From Phylloscopus collybita (lineage: Eukaryota; Chordata; Aves; Passeriformes; Phylloscopidae), in the NCBI GenBank assembly GCA_027886175.1, contig JAJNNQ010000009.1, forward strand, positions 20,371,501 to 20,435,500: DNA of 64,000 nucleotides, written 5' to 3'. Every line of letters starts with the position of its first letter. Within the stretch, counting starts at the first letter, position 1. The notes below the pieces were generated by a model. That model saw nothing but the letters and a program-made list of their open reading frames with translations. It was not told where the DNA came from and did no database searches. The translations under genes were made by a program, and so were the position numbers. Below, piece after piece: positions 50,871-62,643 of this stretch.

Positions 50871-53800
50871 ATTAAAAAGTTTTATTATCTCTGAAGTCAA
50901 GAAATCTTCCAGATGAAGGAAAAACAATGCATTTTCATTTATAGCACTGCATGAAGTAGTAACCCAATTTATATTTTGCTCACACAGACTTTATTATTTA
51001 GTGAGAAGCAATACATTCAAAAGCAGAGTGACCTTCAGTAACATATGGGGAATTTTTTTAAGGAGAACACTGACACCAAAAAGGATTTTCATTCTGTTGC
51101 ATTTTCTTCCAGTCCTTCAGAAAGTCAGAATGACAGGAAAGCCACTTCAAGAGGTTTCTGTACAAAGTCATATTTTGGACAGAACATGGAGCTCACAAGT
51201 ATGTAACAAGTCATGGTGATGAATGAAAATGTCTAGAAAACAGAAGGTTAACTATCTCAGCTCACAATCTTGCAGCCCTGCAGTTGCTTTCAGCAACCCA
51301 ACAATTAGTCTTAATAAGACAGCAAGCATTCCATGGGGAAATAAAGACAAGAATAATTGACAGCATGCACCTGCCTCTCTATGAAAGAGGAACTCCTACC
51401 TGTATCAAGGTGAAAGATTGAGGGCTGGACTACTGTGTCTTCAGAGTGCAAATGAGCAACTTTTGTCTTTGATATTCACAGCAGTAATTCCCTGTGAGAA
51501 TATAGAATACATTTTTAACTACCGAAAACATTTTTTACACTAGTCTAAAAACATTAGCTTGCTAACGGGTACAGTTTTATCAATAGTTTAAAACTAGAAT
51601 ATATTCTAGTCCTGACCTTAAAAAATTCAGGTTTTTTTCAGATGGCAAACTCATCCTGTATAACACTGGTTTTCCTCCTGCAGTAGAAGTACGGGAAAAG
51701 CATAAAGAGCTTGCTTATTTTATGCAATGTAAAAAAAAACTATGAATGATCTTTTCCAAACCATGCGAATTTGCAAGCCAACTGCTCCATAGGAAATCAC
51801 GAAATATCGAGTTGTTATGGGGAATGATATGCTAACGTGATGCAGAACACGCTCTGTGAAGTATACTGCTTCTGGTTTGATCAAGGTTAGTATCTGAAAA
51901 GCTGCTTCCAATACATATTCTCTATTCTATTTGTGAGATGGACCTATGTTCTCAGATCTGATATAAAAACAACCCTACCAAGAAATCAACATACCTCTTA
52001 CATCTTCTCACACCAATTTCAAGTTATGCTAGAAAATTAAATTCTTTAAAACAGTGTTTCCAAGACAGAATATTATCTACTATTCAACGCACGGAAACAT
52101 ACAATTTTGATCTTTATATGTTCTCTGGTTGGAATTTTAACCTTATAAATAGCCAGGTCAATAATGTTTCTTGTATTTTATTCTCAATACACTTGCAATT
52201 CCCTCTCATTTCACTGCATGTAAATACACTTCTGCAAATCCATAACACTTTCTACCAAAACAGATGAACTCAGGTCATTTTAATGATAATATTTTTATTG
52301 GTCTTATTGTAGCTAGTAAAGCATAAAATTTAGCACAGTGCTCTTACTCTGTGTTTCAACACGTTGCTTCTGTCAAGCAAAGTACAGATGACAATAGTGT
52401 CAACATACTTTTACTGAAAGATTAATGGGCTCATCTGTCAGTATACTTGTTTCCTAGTCACGTGCTAGCTTGAGTCCTGGTATCTACAAAGCATCTCCAA
52501 ACACAGAAGTTTATATGCACTGCACATTGAAGGGAAAGAATCCTAAGAAAAAGGGTCCTGCCATCAAGCAACCAATACATTACAAAAGAAAAAAAAAAAT
52601 AATTTCCTATATTATTTACTAAATCTAGAGGAAAATAGTAGGAAAAAATCTAAGGAAGTTCAAACAGTGTTAAGGCCATTTCCTTCTGGGATGTTTGAAT
52701 TGCAGAAATGAATGTTTACAAAGAGAGAGCAGAAACTATAAACTAAAAACTGATGTCCTCTTGTACATTGACACAGCTGAGGTCCTACAGCTGCTTAGTC
52801 CCTCACACTCCACCCCACGGACGGACAGCTGAGACCTGTTCTGTTCCATTCTTCAGGGACCAGAGGCAGCAGGAAGACCAAGATCATTTTAGAAATCAGC
52901 ATCTCCACCAAGCCTGAGGCAGCAAACAGTGAAGTATTTTCTCTGGCTCCTTATGACTGTTCAGTGATTCCCCTGCAGATCCTATCAAAGTCAGCGAGAG
53001 CTGGGACCCTAACTCCCTCTTTTGTTCACCAAAAGCTCACTGTCTTGGGCCACGCTGTGCCATTACTATAAAAAAAAAACAAAACCAAAAAAATTGTGTC
53101 CTTGGCTACACATACTTAAATTCCACAGAATTTCAAGATGAAACTGGTGAGAGAATAACATTGACTGATTATCAAAGTACTGTTTCTACTACAGGACTTT
53201 TCAGAACCCTGATCCATCTTTCCAAAGTCTGATCCCATTTATTTTCTAATGGAAACATTAATAAATTTCCGCATTTCAACATAATAATATGATATATTAA
53301 ATACTGAGTTTAAGCTGAGAGAGCATGAATACTGTAATTATGTCAAAGCAAGTTTCATAAGTCAAGGAAATATTGTACTCTTTCAATGCACAATCGCAAT
53401 GATAATAATAAACCTGAAGTTCAAAGAACTTGAGTGTGTGAACACTCCAGTATAATCCTGTATGATGCTGGTGTTACAAATAAGTACATTATGCTATTTA
53501 CAAGGTATACATTTTAACACACAAGCTCTGAAATTAAAATAATTTCACTAAGGGGGAACAGAAAAAAGTTTAAACTTTCCCTTATAATACATATGCTGCA
53601 CTTCGAATTTCACATCTTGAATGTCCAGTATCTCCTCAGGCCAAGTAATTTACAATTAAAAAAGACAGCAGAGTTCTTGCTGAATCAGCAGGTACATTGC
53701 CCAACTCCTGACTCATGAGACTCAACAGCTCCTCTCAATCCAACAATGATATGCAAACAGCCTACTGAGAGAGGTCAATGGCTGACTGGATTACCTGCTG

Positions 53801-56800
53801 TGGCTCAAAAAGCCTCAAGTAAATAGTATACAACACAGCTGAGACAAGGAGAAAAATATCTATCTTTGCAATGTTCATTTTGGGCTATTAATTTATCAAC
53901 TTCATCTCCCATCCCCTTCATTTGCTGTCAGTGGAATGTGGTGGGGTTCTTCAGAGACATACTGGACTTGTCAGTCCAGCTGCAGCTCCAACACGGTGCC
54001 TCAAGGAGCCTCTCCCTTTTCACTGACAGCAGGAGGAAATGACACAATCCAACCTCCAAGCTTAGGTGCCTACAACAGACATTCCTCAAAACCATAACAA
54101 TGAAATATTAAACTACTTTGGTCTCTCCTATCTGTAGGTCTATTTCAATCTTACTGTTGGTGAACTCTCTCCTCCCTCCTTCCAATGTTATACTGGCACC
54201 TCTTTTTTTGACCAAACAGTATTTGTAGTATATACTTATATACAAGTCATTTTTCCTGATAAAGATTTGATACCTGTGCAGCCATTTTTCAATTTACACT
54301 TTTATGAACTGAAAACAAACTCAAGGCTCAAGAAAGGTTGACTTTTTCATCATCATTCTTATTATACAGGTTTAAACATCAAAGGGATATCATCACAAGC
54401 ATTTAACTTTGATCAGGTACTCTTGGGTGTGGCTTTCTCTTTCACTTAACTGCTAGCATCAAAAATACAGTGGTTTTGCAAGTTGAGAATAATGTAAGGT
54501 ACAGAATGGAGTCCTAGCAAACCAATCGCAGTTTAGACAATAAACAGTTTTCAGTGAAGTACTATGACTTTAAAGAAATTTAACTGATTGGAATACACTG
54601 ATTTTATGCATTTATACCCAGATTCTCATATTCTCCTGGAACAGTTTAGGCAGGCAAAAAAGTTCATCATTTAAAAGAGCATTTCATGTTCTTCAATGTA
54701 CCATTTAATGTTATTTTGGGACTATGGCCTCTCATAGCATAATGCCTTTGGGTATTTATTAATACTGTCTTTAACAATGTCCAAGAGACTGACATAATTC
54801 CCAGGAGCATTATTTTGATACTGCTAGCACTTATCATTTGTCATGGAACTCGTGCAGTAGTTGACCTCCAAGAGTAGCTCCCTCCTACATTTCACAGACA
54901 TCAAACATTTTTTCAATATCTCATGTTCAAATCTCATCAAGAATACTGTAAAACCAGTTTAGAGTTTTCCAGTCAAATGTTATGAAACCCCACAACACCA
55001 AGTTTGCTCATTATGTAATATATTACTATGAAAGAAGTGAGAATTGTTGGGAACAAACTGGATAACATTTTGTGTGTTCATTACTAGATAGCTACAGAAA
55101 ACAGCAATCCCAGAGATCATACTGGAGAACATAATTTTCTTTAATTATTCCCTAACTAACCTGTCCAGGTTTATCTTTAGGTGAAGGAAGTAGACTCCCA
55201 CAGCCTGACATTTAAGGAGTTATTTTAATTGCTTTCCATTTTACTTTTGTCCTGCTGGAACTAATAAGTAAATTTTATTATTCATAAAGTGCATTTACAT
55301 TTTGTACTAGCATGCAACAAGGCCCTTTTAGACTACTGACATGGACAAAAATTTACATATATTCCCTTTAAGCTGACATTTCCAGGAAGCAGCAAGTAAA
55401 AAAAAAATTGAAAAAGCTTAAGGGAGTACTCCAAACATGCCTATCTATTCTTCTGAGGAAAATTCTGGTCCAGCCATGAAGGAGCCTAAGTGTTCACACA
55501 TCAAATCAACAGTAACACCAACTCTCCTAGTGGGGTGCAAGAAATCCGTAATAGCTTTTCAAACTAATAAAATACATAAGTATAAGCTTTCAAGCTTACA
55601 GTTCAGCAAATGAATCAGCACTTGGAAGAAATGTAAAAAAAAAAACAAGATCAAAATAATTTTTAATACTGAATTAATTTTTTTTTATGAAGCAATTTTA
55701 TCACACAGGAAGTGTTTTGAATATCAGAATCTGTTGAGCAAGGACCTTGGCAGTTTACAGGTGGTTCCTGGGAAATGGAAAAGTTATTTAAGGCTTATAA
55801 ATTAAATATGGAACTGCTTTTGTTTGGTCTGATGAGGCTGTTCTGTTCAGTAATTTTGAATGAGGCTGAAACAGACCATTCTTTTGCTGCAACAGCATCT
55901 AATTTCAAAATGTCCATTATACCAAACCAAGGGCAGAATAATTCATTTGTATGCTAAACATATGTCAAGAAGCATGCTACAAACATCTTTTAGACAGGTA
56001 ACAATGGAGAACACCTTCATTTCCCTTAGCTTATCTGCCTCCTCCTTTTGCCCATGAACCTAAAGTTTTGAATCAATAAACTAATGGTATAGCCCTTTGA
56101 GATTATTTTTTTTTTGGCACTTTTGGTAAAAGACTGAGAAAATTTTCATTTGGATGTAGCTCAGTGTCATTGGAAAATAGTTTTACCTACCCTGGTATTA
56201 CCATGAAGGTAATTTTCTCAAGTTTGGATCCTATATGGCAGCATTTTAATAGCGTGACCTACCACAATTTAATAGCAAGTTCCACTAGAAAAGAGAGCCC
56301 AGTGATAGACAGTCTCAATTCAACACATACTAAATAAGCCCTATCTATCAGCTCTAACTGCCATATCCAGGAGGAGATTAACTGTGCCACACTGCAGACT
56401 CATGAGTTTGTTCCACAGAAAGTCATCTGGGCTCTCAAAGTATTGCAATACCTGTCATGTATAATCCAGCACTAATTCACAGTGGCTAAGGCACTTCCAG
56501 GGGCCCTGGGCTCAGCAAACACAGTGGCCAACACAGGGCCATTTCAGCCTGGCTGGCACCCAGTTAGGCATTTCAAACTCAGCAAAAATGAAGTTCACCT
56601 CTAACGAAAAACATTCAGTGGTCTGAGGAACAGAAAAAACTACTAAAGAAGACTTTTGAGCACCCTGGGTTAAATCCTCTCTTTTTTAAAGCTGCTCTGA
56701 TAGACTCAATTCCATACAAATTACTTCTGATTTAAATAAAAAAGTTGCAAAGTACTTAGTCAAAACCACATAGGAAACAGAAGGGATCATTTCCTAGGAC

Positions 56801-57800
56801 AGCTGAAGAGATGACTCATCTGGACACTTATAAAACATGAGCACAAGTGTTTGAAGCAGAGCCTATGAGACAGGCTAAGGCAGAAGAGGGGTGGCTGCTA
56901 CAACCTCATGTCAAAATGCAATCCAGGCTACACACACCCGGTTTTGATATGTCCTACAGCAGATCTGGTGCACTGGTGGGCTATGCTGAGTATCTTGTTG
57001 CATCAGAAGAATTAAATCCATTGCAGAAGGATTGCCCAGAGTACTCTGACTGTTATACAATTACTGTACAACCAGCATAGGAGCCTGTCCTCATACCTGT
57101 CAATAGTGGAAACTGATATTTTACATTTATTTCGGGCTTTTCCCCAAGAAAAACTATTGAGCTTACCTGAGTGTACTGGGCCTGCAAACCTTCACATCAT
57201 AGTGCAGCAGCTAATCTGGCCCTGCTTAGTGCATTTGAAGTGATGACAAGTTTGTTCCAAACTACAGGGAAAGATAGTAGTTTAGAATATCTGAAAAAAC
57301 ATAAGAGAGGCACTCAGATTTCCTGTCACTTCTACTTACGAAGGCTAGAAGGCATGCCTGTAGTTTCCTCAGAATTTCCTCCCTGCCCTTACTGATGAGT
57401 CTCAAATCATCTGTTCAAAACACACAATTGGTATAGCAGCACTGATGGGTACACAGATGAAGCAATAACAAGAACTAAAATAGTTCTGTTTTGTGCATTA
57501 TTAAGCAAATTGCTTTTCATAGTTTTTTTGTAAAGATCAGAATATGTGACACAATAATAGTGCTGGACTCTCAATGCTTAAAGCTCAACATTTTATCTTT
57601 CATACCTCTGCAAGTACAATTGTTGAAGACAGAGAAGAAAGACAATTACATTGTCTTATTCATACCAACTTACAATGATCTATTTAAATTAACATTTAGT
57701 TCAGAAGATCATTTACAGCAGAGAGAGAAACAGTGTGCTGAACACAGATTTGTGGTGATCCATGGACCATCCACAGAGATCAATTCACTGCTTTGAAGAG
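50871..57800. other. AT-rich DNA with a few GC-richer patches
   Basis: No gene recognised. Three patches are less AT-rich. 52780-53060 ends in an A-rich run (ataaaaaaaaaacaaaaccaaaaaaa at 53068-53093) and could be an unrecognised retrocopy. 53880-54070 contains a gctgtcagtg...cactgacagc inverted pair. 56340-56570 is the third. A 77-codon plus-strand frame at 56847-57080 is protein-like in composition but matches nothing I know. Confidence 0.45.
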
Positions 57801-58398
57801 TGTGCACCCCCTAGACTGCCGCAGTTTGTAATAAATTCCCTTTAGGAAGTCCCCTTGGGAGACTTCCTTGTATCTCAGGGTGAGCCAAATTGCTTCAATG
57901 CACATGCAGCCCCCAGGCTGCCTCTGTTCGCAGGGACTCTCCTTTGGGAAGTCTCTTTGAGAGTTTTCCTTGTGGCTCAAGGTGAGAAAAAATACTTCAA
58001 CCCATGAGCCTTTGCAGTTTCATGTTAATGTTTCATACCCCATTGGTTATTCCCGTTGTTCCTGGTTTTTACCCCTCCTGATGGGTTCTTTTTGGATCCT
58101 TCCCCTAATTGATCCCTTTCCCAATTCCTTTCCCCATTGGCCAGGTTGTGAAACCCCACCTCTGGCTACCCTATATAATCCTTCTCCCCTGGGACCATTT
58201 GGCTCCTTTTCCCTCCAGACCTCATGGAATAAAGCAGCTCTCCTGGAGATTGGAAAGGCCCCATCTCGCTGCTTTTACTCCCGCATCGCCCAGGGTGGCA
58301 AACGTGGCTCTGCTGCTCAGGCAGCCTCACAAAGAGCAAATCACTCTGCACTTGAGAGTGCACCAAAGAGCTGATCCCTCTGCACCTAAGGGTGCACA
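57801..58398 (+). mobile_element. solo LTR of an endogenous retrovirus
   Basis: The 598-bp element starts TGTGCACCC and ends GGGTGCACA, a perfect 9-bp terminal inverted repeat with TG...CA ends. The bases aagag stand on both sides (57796-57800 and 58399-58403), a likely 5-bp target duplication. In plus orientation there is a TATA box (tatataa, 58172-58178) and, 50 bp later, a polyadenylation signal aataaa (58228-58233), the usual U3-R order. U3 opens with two imperfect tandem copies of a roughly 102-bp unit (57804-57906 and 57907-58009). Near the 3' end are repeated aaagagc...gcac cassettes. No primer binding site or viral gene follows, so it is a solo LTR. The 3' border is less certain because a third cassette lies just beyond it. 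Confidence 0.75.
57804..58009. repeat. two tandem ~102-bp units in LTR U3
   Basis: Copy 1 (57804-57906) and copy 2 (57907-58009) align throughout. Shared words in order are gca-cccc-ag-ctgcc, gg-a-ct-ccttt-gg-aagtc, ttccttgt, ctca-ggtgag and cttcaa. ggtgag lies at 57879 and 57981, 102 bases apart. Duplicated U3 blocks are typical of retroviral enhancers. Divergence between the copies is substantial, so the duplication is old or predates this insertion. Confidence 0.8.
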
Positions 58399-58429
58399 AA
58401 GAGCAAATCACTGTGTGCCTGAGATGGCC
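58331..58429. repeat. three ~33-bp cassettes with internal palindromes
   Basis: Copies at 58331-58364, 58365-58397 and 58398-58429 each begin aaagagc and continue a-atc-ct-tgc. Copy 1 contains tgcacttgagagtgca and copy 2 tgcacctaagggtgca, both imperfect palindromes; copy 3 has lost this symmetry. The array straddles the inferred LTR end at 58398. Confidence 0.8.
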
Positions 58430-59576
58430 TCTGCCTCCATCTCTCTTAAGTGTCTATTTAAACACACTTCTAGTGAGGCAGGTCACAGCACCTTCACCAT
58501 CGGACCAGACCACGACAGAGATTTCCAAACCTTTGTACTCTCCTAAACCTTCCATTCAGGATAGTCAGCCAAGGTCCCCACTTCTCTGGGCCTGTGGGGC
58601 AGCATTTGCTCCTGCCATTAAGTATGACAAAGACACTAAATGGGATCTGTCCATTTTGGTCAACAGGGAGACTTTTGTTTTCTTTTCTGTCTCTTTAAAT
58701 GATACCATACCTGGATGGTTACACAGATACTGGAAATAACTCGTTAATTTATTGGCCAGAGTTGAAAAGCAAGTGAAGAAAGCCTGAAACATTAGCTATA
58801 AAATCTTTCATTGTGATCATCTAATCACTCTGTGAACAGTAATTTTGGCATGAAGTAAGATCTGACAGGCAAATCAAAACTGATAACAAATAATGAACCC
58901 ACTTCCAATGATTTAATCAATTATCTGGATGTCTTCCAAAGACCTTAACAAAACATCTGAAAAAGATAAAATGGTTTTGTAGCAAGAAAATATACACCCT
59001 TAAAAAAATATATATATACATGAATCAGAGCAGTTTTTATTACCTACAAGATACAATAGATCCGGAGTTACAATAGCTGCACAAAACTAGTCCAAACAAA
59101 TAAATTCAAAACTGCCACCAAAAAGAATGTCCAGAAAACAAAGAGAACACCATAACCCGATTCTTTTTTATCCTTTTCTGTTGTGTTTTAGTCTACCTGT
59201 CCTTCTCCATTAGCAGACCTTGTCTGGAAGATCAGAATATAAATAAATCAATCAAGATGTTCTACCACTGAGAATCATCTCTGTGTGCATGAAGCCCATG
59301 AGATTTTCTTCACATGCCCAAAATGAGGTAAAATGAATCACAATCTGCACAGGACTCACTCTTGTCTCTAACACAAGGAGACACAAGAGCTTCAGGGCAG
59401 GAGTGTTTTCTTATTTCTTCTGCTCAAATATGCATCCTCCCAAACCAGATAGCACTTTGTTTGAGAACCCAACAAGCTAAGCACCTCCTTGTGCCCTCCC
59501 CCACATAGGGGAAACTAGCAAAGAACAACACCCACAAAATGCCATGGATTTATTTAATCTATGATAAACCCAAAAA

Positions 59577-59603
59577 GTAAAGTGCCTTCACAGGGCACTT
59601 TAC
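59577..59603. repeat. inverted repeat, 10-bp arms, 7-base loop
   Basis: Arm gtaaagtgcc (59577-59586), loop ttcacag, complement ggcactttac (59594-59603). It would fold as a neat RNA stem-loop, but pairing does not extend beyond 10 bp, so it is not a pre-miRNA. Confidence 0.9.
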
Positions 59604-60251
59604 CAGTGAATCTCACTCAGTATTTAGGATACTCATAAGCTGTGTTTGCATTTTCTTTTCCTGAAAGCATATTGGAATATTATTAATGTGCTCATTACCA
59701 GTTACTACTACTTTAAAGTGGACTTAATTTGAGACTGTATTCTATCTTTCATCAGGACTATTTTTCTCATGAGAAGTGTGCTTGAATAGGCTTGTTAGTA
59801 TTAAAGCTATCACATTCATCAGCTGGAAACAATACCCAAAGTCCCAATTTTGGTATTAGCTAGCCATGATTTGGAATAGATAAGGATATAAAAATGTGTG
59901 CTCCTTGATTAATTCATAAACAAAGTTGGATAACTGAAGAGAAGTTGACATTAAACAAAGCAACCTTCAGGGAACATCCTGGGCTCTTGCTGCTCTACTG
60001 GGAAATATTTTGCAGGACTCTAAAACAGCTTGTTTATCAAGGTAAATATGTCAAGGAGGAGTTATTCAGACATAGCCTGAAAACAATACAGCTTTTCAAA
60101 ACAATCCACTTAAGGTATTGTGAGGACTCTTCCCCAGAGAAAACCATTCAAAATGTCATACAAAAAACAAATAGATGTAATCAAGTTGTAAAATGATAGA
60201 AGAACAATCCACAATAATAAGACAAGGAAAAATACACAACTCTGTTTCAGG

Positions 60252-60267
60252 AAAAAAAAAAAAAAAA
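60252..60267. repeat. poly(A) tract
   Basis: Sixteen A followed by caaaaacaaa, on the same strand as an 83-codon open frame at 59945-60196. The A-run lies 55 bp after that frame's stop, as a retrocopy tail would, but no AATAAA is evident between them. Confidence 0.85.
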
Positions 60268-60417
60268 CAAAAACAAACTGGTAAAGAATACTGAGTCCAG
60301 AGGGCCTACACTGGCACTTTTCTACCTGCCTTTTTACATACCCTTCTGTCTTAACAATTTCACCACTACCTCTACCATAATTTTGCAGCTTTAACCTTCT
60401 CTTCTCCCCTTCCCCAG

Positions 60418-60551
60418 GTATGATGGGTCTTTCTTTTCCTTGCACTTTACACCTATACCACAGCTGGTGTCATCCAAGTGAGGAGGAAGAGGAGGAACAA
60501 CCTTTGAAGAGAAAAAGTCTAGAAAGCCAGGGAGTGGTCTGAAAGGCTTCG
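60418..60551 (+). other. candidate exon bounded by consensus splice sites
   Basis: A long polypyrimidine tract (ttaaccttctcttctcccct, then tccccag) ends in AG at 60416-60417. A donor gtaagca starts at 60552, giving a 134-bp segment. All three frames contain a stop. The longest starts ATGATG at 60420 and includes an acidic run then basic residues (PSEEEEEEQPLKRK) before TGA. It would be a non-coding or 5'/3'-terminal exon, or a pseudo-exon in an intron. No family recognised. Confidence 0.25.
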
Positions 60552-61770
60552 GTAAGCAATGCTGGTGGGGGTGGGAGAGCAAGCACAGCCCCACATAGTC
60601 CTCCTCACCAGGAGCACTAAAACTTGCCTACCCATATGTCTACTGTCTGATAGGTACCAGAGGCTCTCAGATACTCTCTGACTCAGCCTGAAAAAGAAGA
60701 AACAGTCAATTATTCCCAGCAACATCTTTTAGACTCTAAACAATGACCTTCTTTACTTAACAGCTAAAGGTACATGCTTTACCTGGAGGTTGTAAATTCC
60801 TGGCTGAAGTTCAACACCAACAGCCTCTTGTTACCTTACCAGGAAAACACGACATAGAAGATACTAGCTTTATTTTTTTTTTCTAATTAGAAGACACCAT
60901 TTGAAGTGATATCAACAACTGTTTAATGTTGACAACACAACAGTCAAGACTGAATAGACACAATGTGCAAGCACATGCAAATATTCTTGCATTTGCTTCT
61001 ATATGCAGCAATTCTAGAAAATCAGCACTATCATTTGATTCAGTGGGGAGAGTAAAAAAGGTGCTTTCACTTCAATATTAATTTGCCCAGTTTTTATACA
61101 ATGCAACCTGAAATAAACGTAGGTCATGCAAGAACCTTAAACTGAAGCTCTCAGGCTTTTACCCAAACTTATGATAGTAGTGAAACCAGAAGATACAGCT
61201 TTCCCAAAGCCGATACTTGGCTAGTCAGTGTGTTTTTTAAATACCTGCTTCTTAATACTTTCATATTCTTAATTTTGGATAGTCATATTAGGCCGGCTCT
61301 GATGTTTGAGATAAGTAATGGAGGGTAATAAGACAAAATGTTTTTAAAGCAAACACATTGATCTATTGGTAATTGCTTTCTTCAGTCAAATGCTGATAAA
61401 ATTTTTGAAGCCAACCCCTCAGTAATCATAATTTTTAACTACAATACTTAGAGGGAATATGCAATGCACATCCCTGTATTTAATGCTATGATAAGATTAT
61501 TGTCTAGGAAAATATGTATAAAAAGTTTACTGCATTAGGAAACACTTTATGCAGAACTTGAAGACTTATTTATTGGAAGCAAAATAATGCAGAATGTCCC
61601 ACAACTTTCTCAGAGAATTAACAAGATTCAGGGAACTTGGAGTAGAGTCAGAATGAAAAGGGCAGTGAATTTCAAAGCTACCCAAAGATCACAAGCCTGT
61701 GCAGCAGTTCATTATACATTTTTGCAAAGCTAAGAACTTGGATTTGGCTAGAAAGGAGTGTGGAAGCCTT

Positions 61771-61798
61771 TTTAATACAAGGCTTTTAATACAAGGCT
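61771..61798. repeat. 14-bp perfect tandem duplication
   Basis: The unit tttaatacaaggct occurs twice, head to tail and identical. Likely slippage. Confidence 0.88.
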
Positions 61799-62613
61799 CC
61801 TCCAACTCATCCTCACAAATAGAAGGATCATTAGGAATTACAAAGTAAAATCTGATTTTCAAGTTGCAGAATAAATCTTACTTCTACATGCGCTGTAGTG
61901 TATGTATGTAGGTATGAGACAGCTTTCACCATCACTTCTGTAGTTCAGATTTAGACTTATAAGAATGGTCTTATGGGGTATTTTTTTTTCTTTTTTTAGT
62001 TCTTGCCTTCTTACTTTCAGACATTGCATTATAGAGACCATCAGCTCACCTCAAATTTGATTTGTCCAAAAGTGACTCTTCTATCTTAACAATTCCTCTC
62101 TTCTTTATCTTTTCTAAAGCATTTAAAAATTCCACTACACTTTCTGTCTCTCAGGATCTCCCACAAAAAAATAAACAAGTAAAAGCTTGCTTGTAAACAT
62201 AATAAAAAAGAATTCTTTTGGGTTTCCACCATTACCAAAATAATGACAGAAAATATGTCAGGTTGCACTGAAGGCCCTTAAATCCTTATGTGATATACTG
62301 TGGAATTTTGAAAGGTTTGCACTAGGAAAGTAGTTATCACTTAGTCTAATTTAGCAAGCCAAAAAGATTAGGTCATATTAAATTTTTGTTGTTCTGATGA
62401 AAACTAATGCAAAAACTCACACTTCTAATTAAAAGAGTATCTACTTATCATTTCTCAGTCACTATGGCTTTAAATGAGAAGCAACTGTTCCTTCTTCATC
62501 AGGACTTCTGGAATTATCTGAGGCCCCATCCACAAATACAGATTAGTAATAGCTATTGAAAACAAAATCCTTATTATAGAGACTTCCAAGAATTTCAGCT
62601 AGCAGTATATTCA

Positions 62614-62643
62614 AATGGATATATATGATTGTATATATCCATT
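62614..62643. repeat. inverted repeat, 12-bp arms
   Basis: Arm aatggatatata (62614-62625), spacer tgattg, complement tatatatccatt (62632-62643). Similar in texture to the palindrome at 3543-3580: an AT dinucleotide core with a non-repetitive outer end. Confidence 0.9.

Noticed and set aside
56847..57080. 77-codon plus-strand frame with non-AT-biased composition
   Set aside because: No recognisable domain and no splice sites in phase; left as unexplained.
58109..58546. 145-codon and other long frames on the plus strand near 58 kb
   Set aside because: They overlap the solo LTR and run across its TATA box and polyadenylation signal; they result from its C-rich composition.
59577..59603. Hairpin considered as a microRNA precursor because it contains aaagtgc
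   Set aside because: Only 10 paired bases and a 7-base loop with no extension of the stem; far too short for a pre-miRNA.
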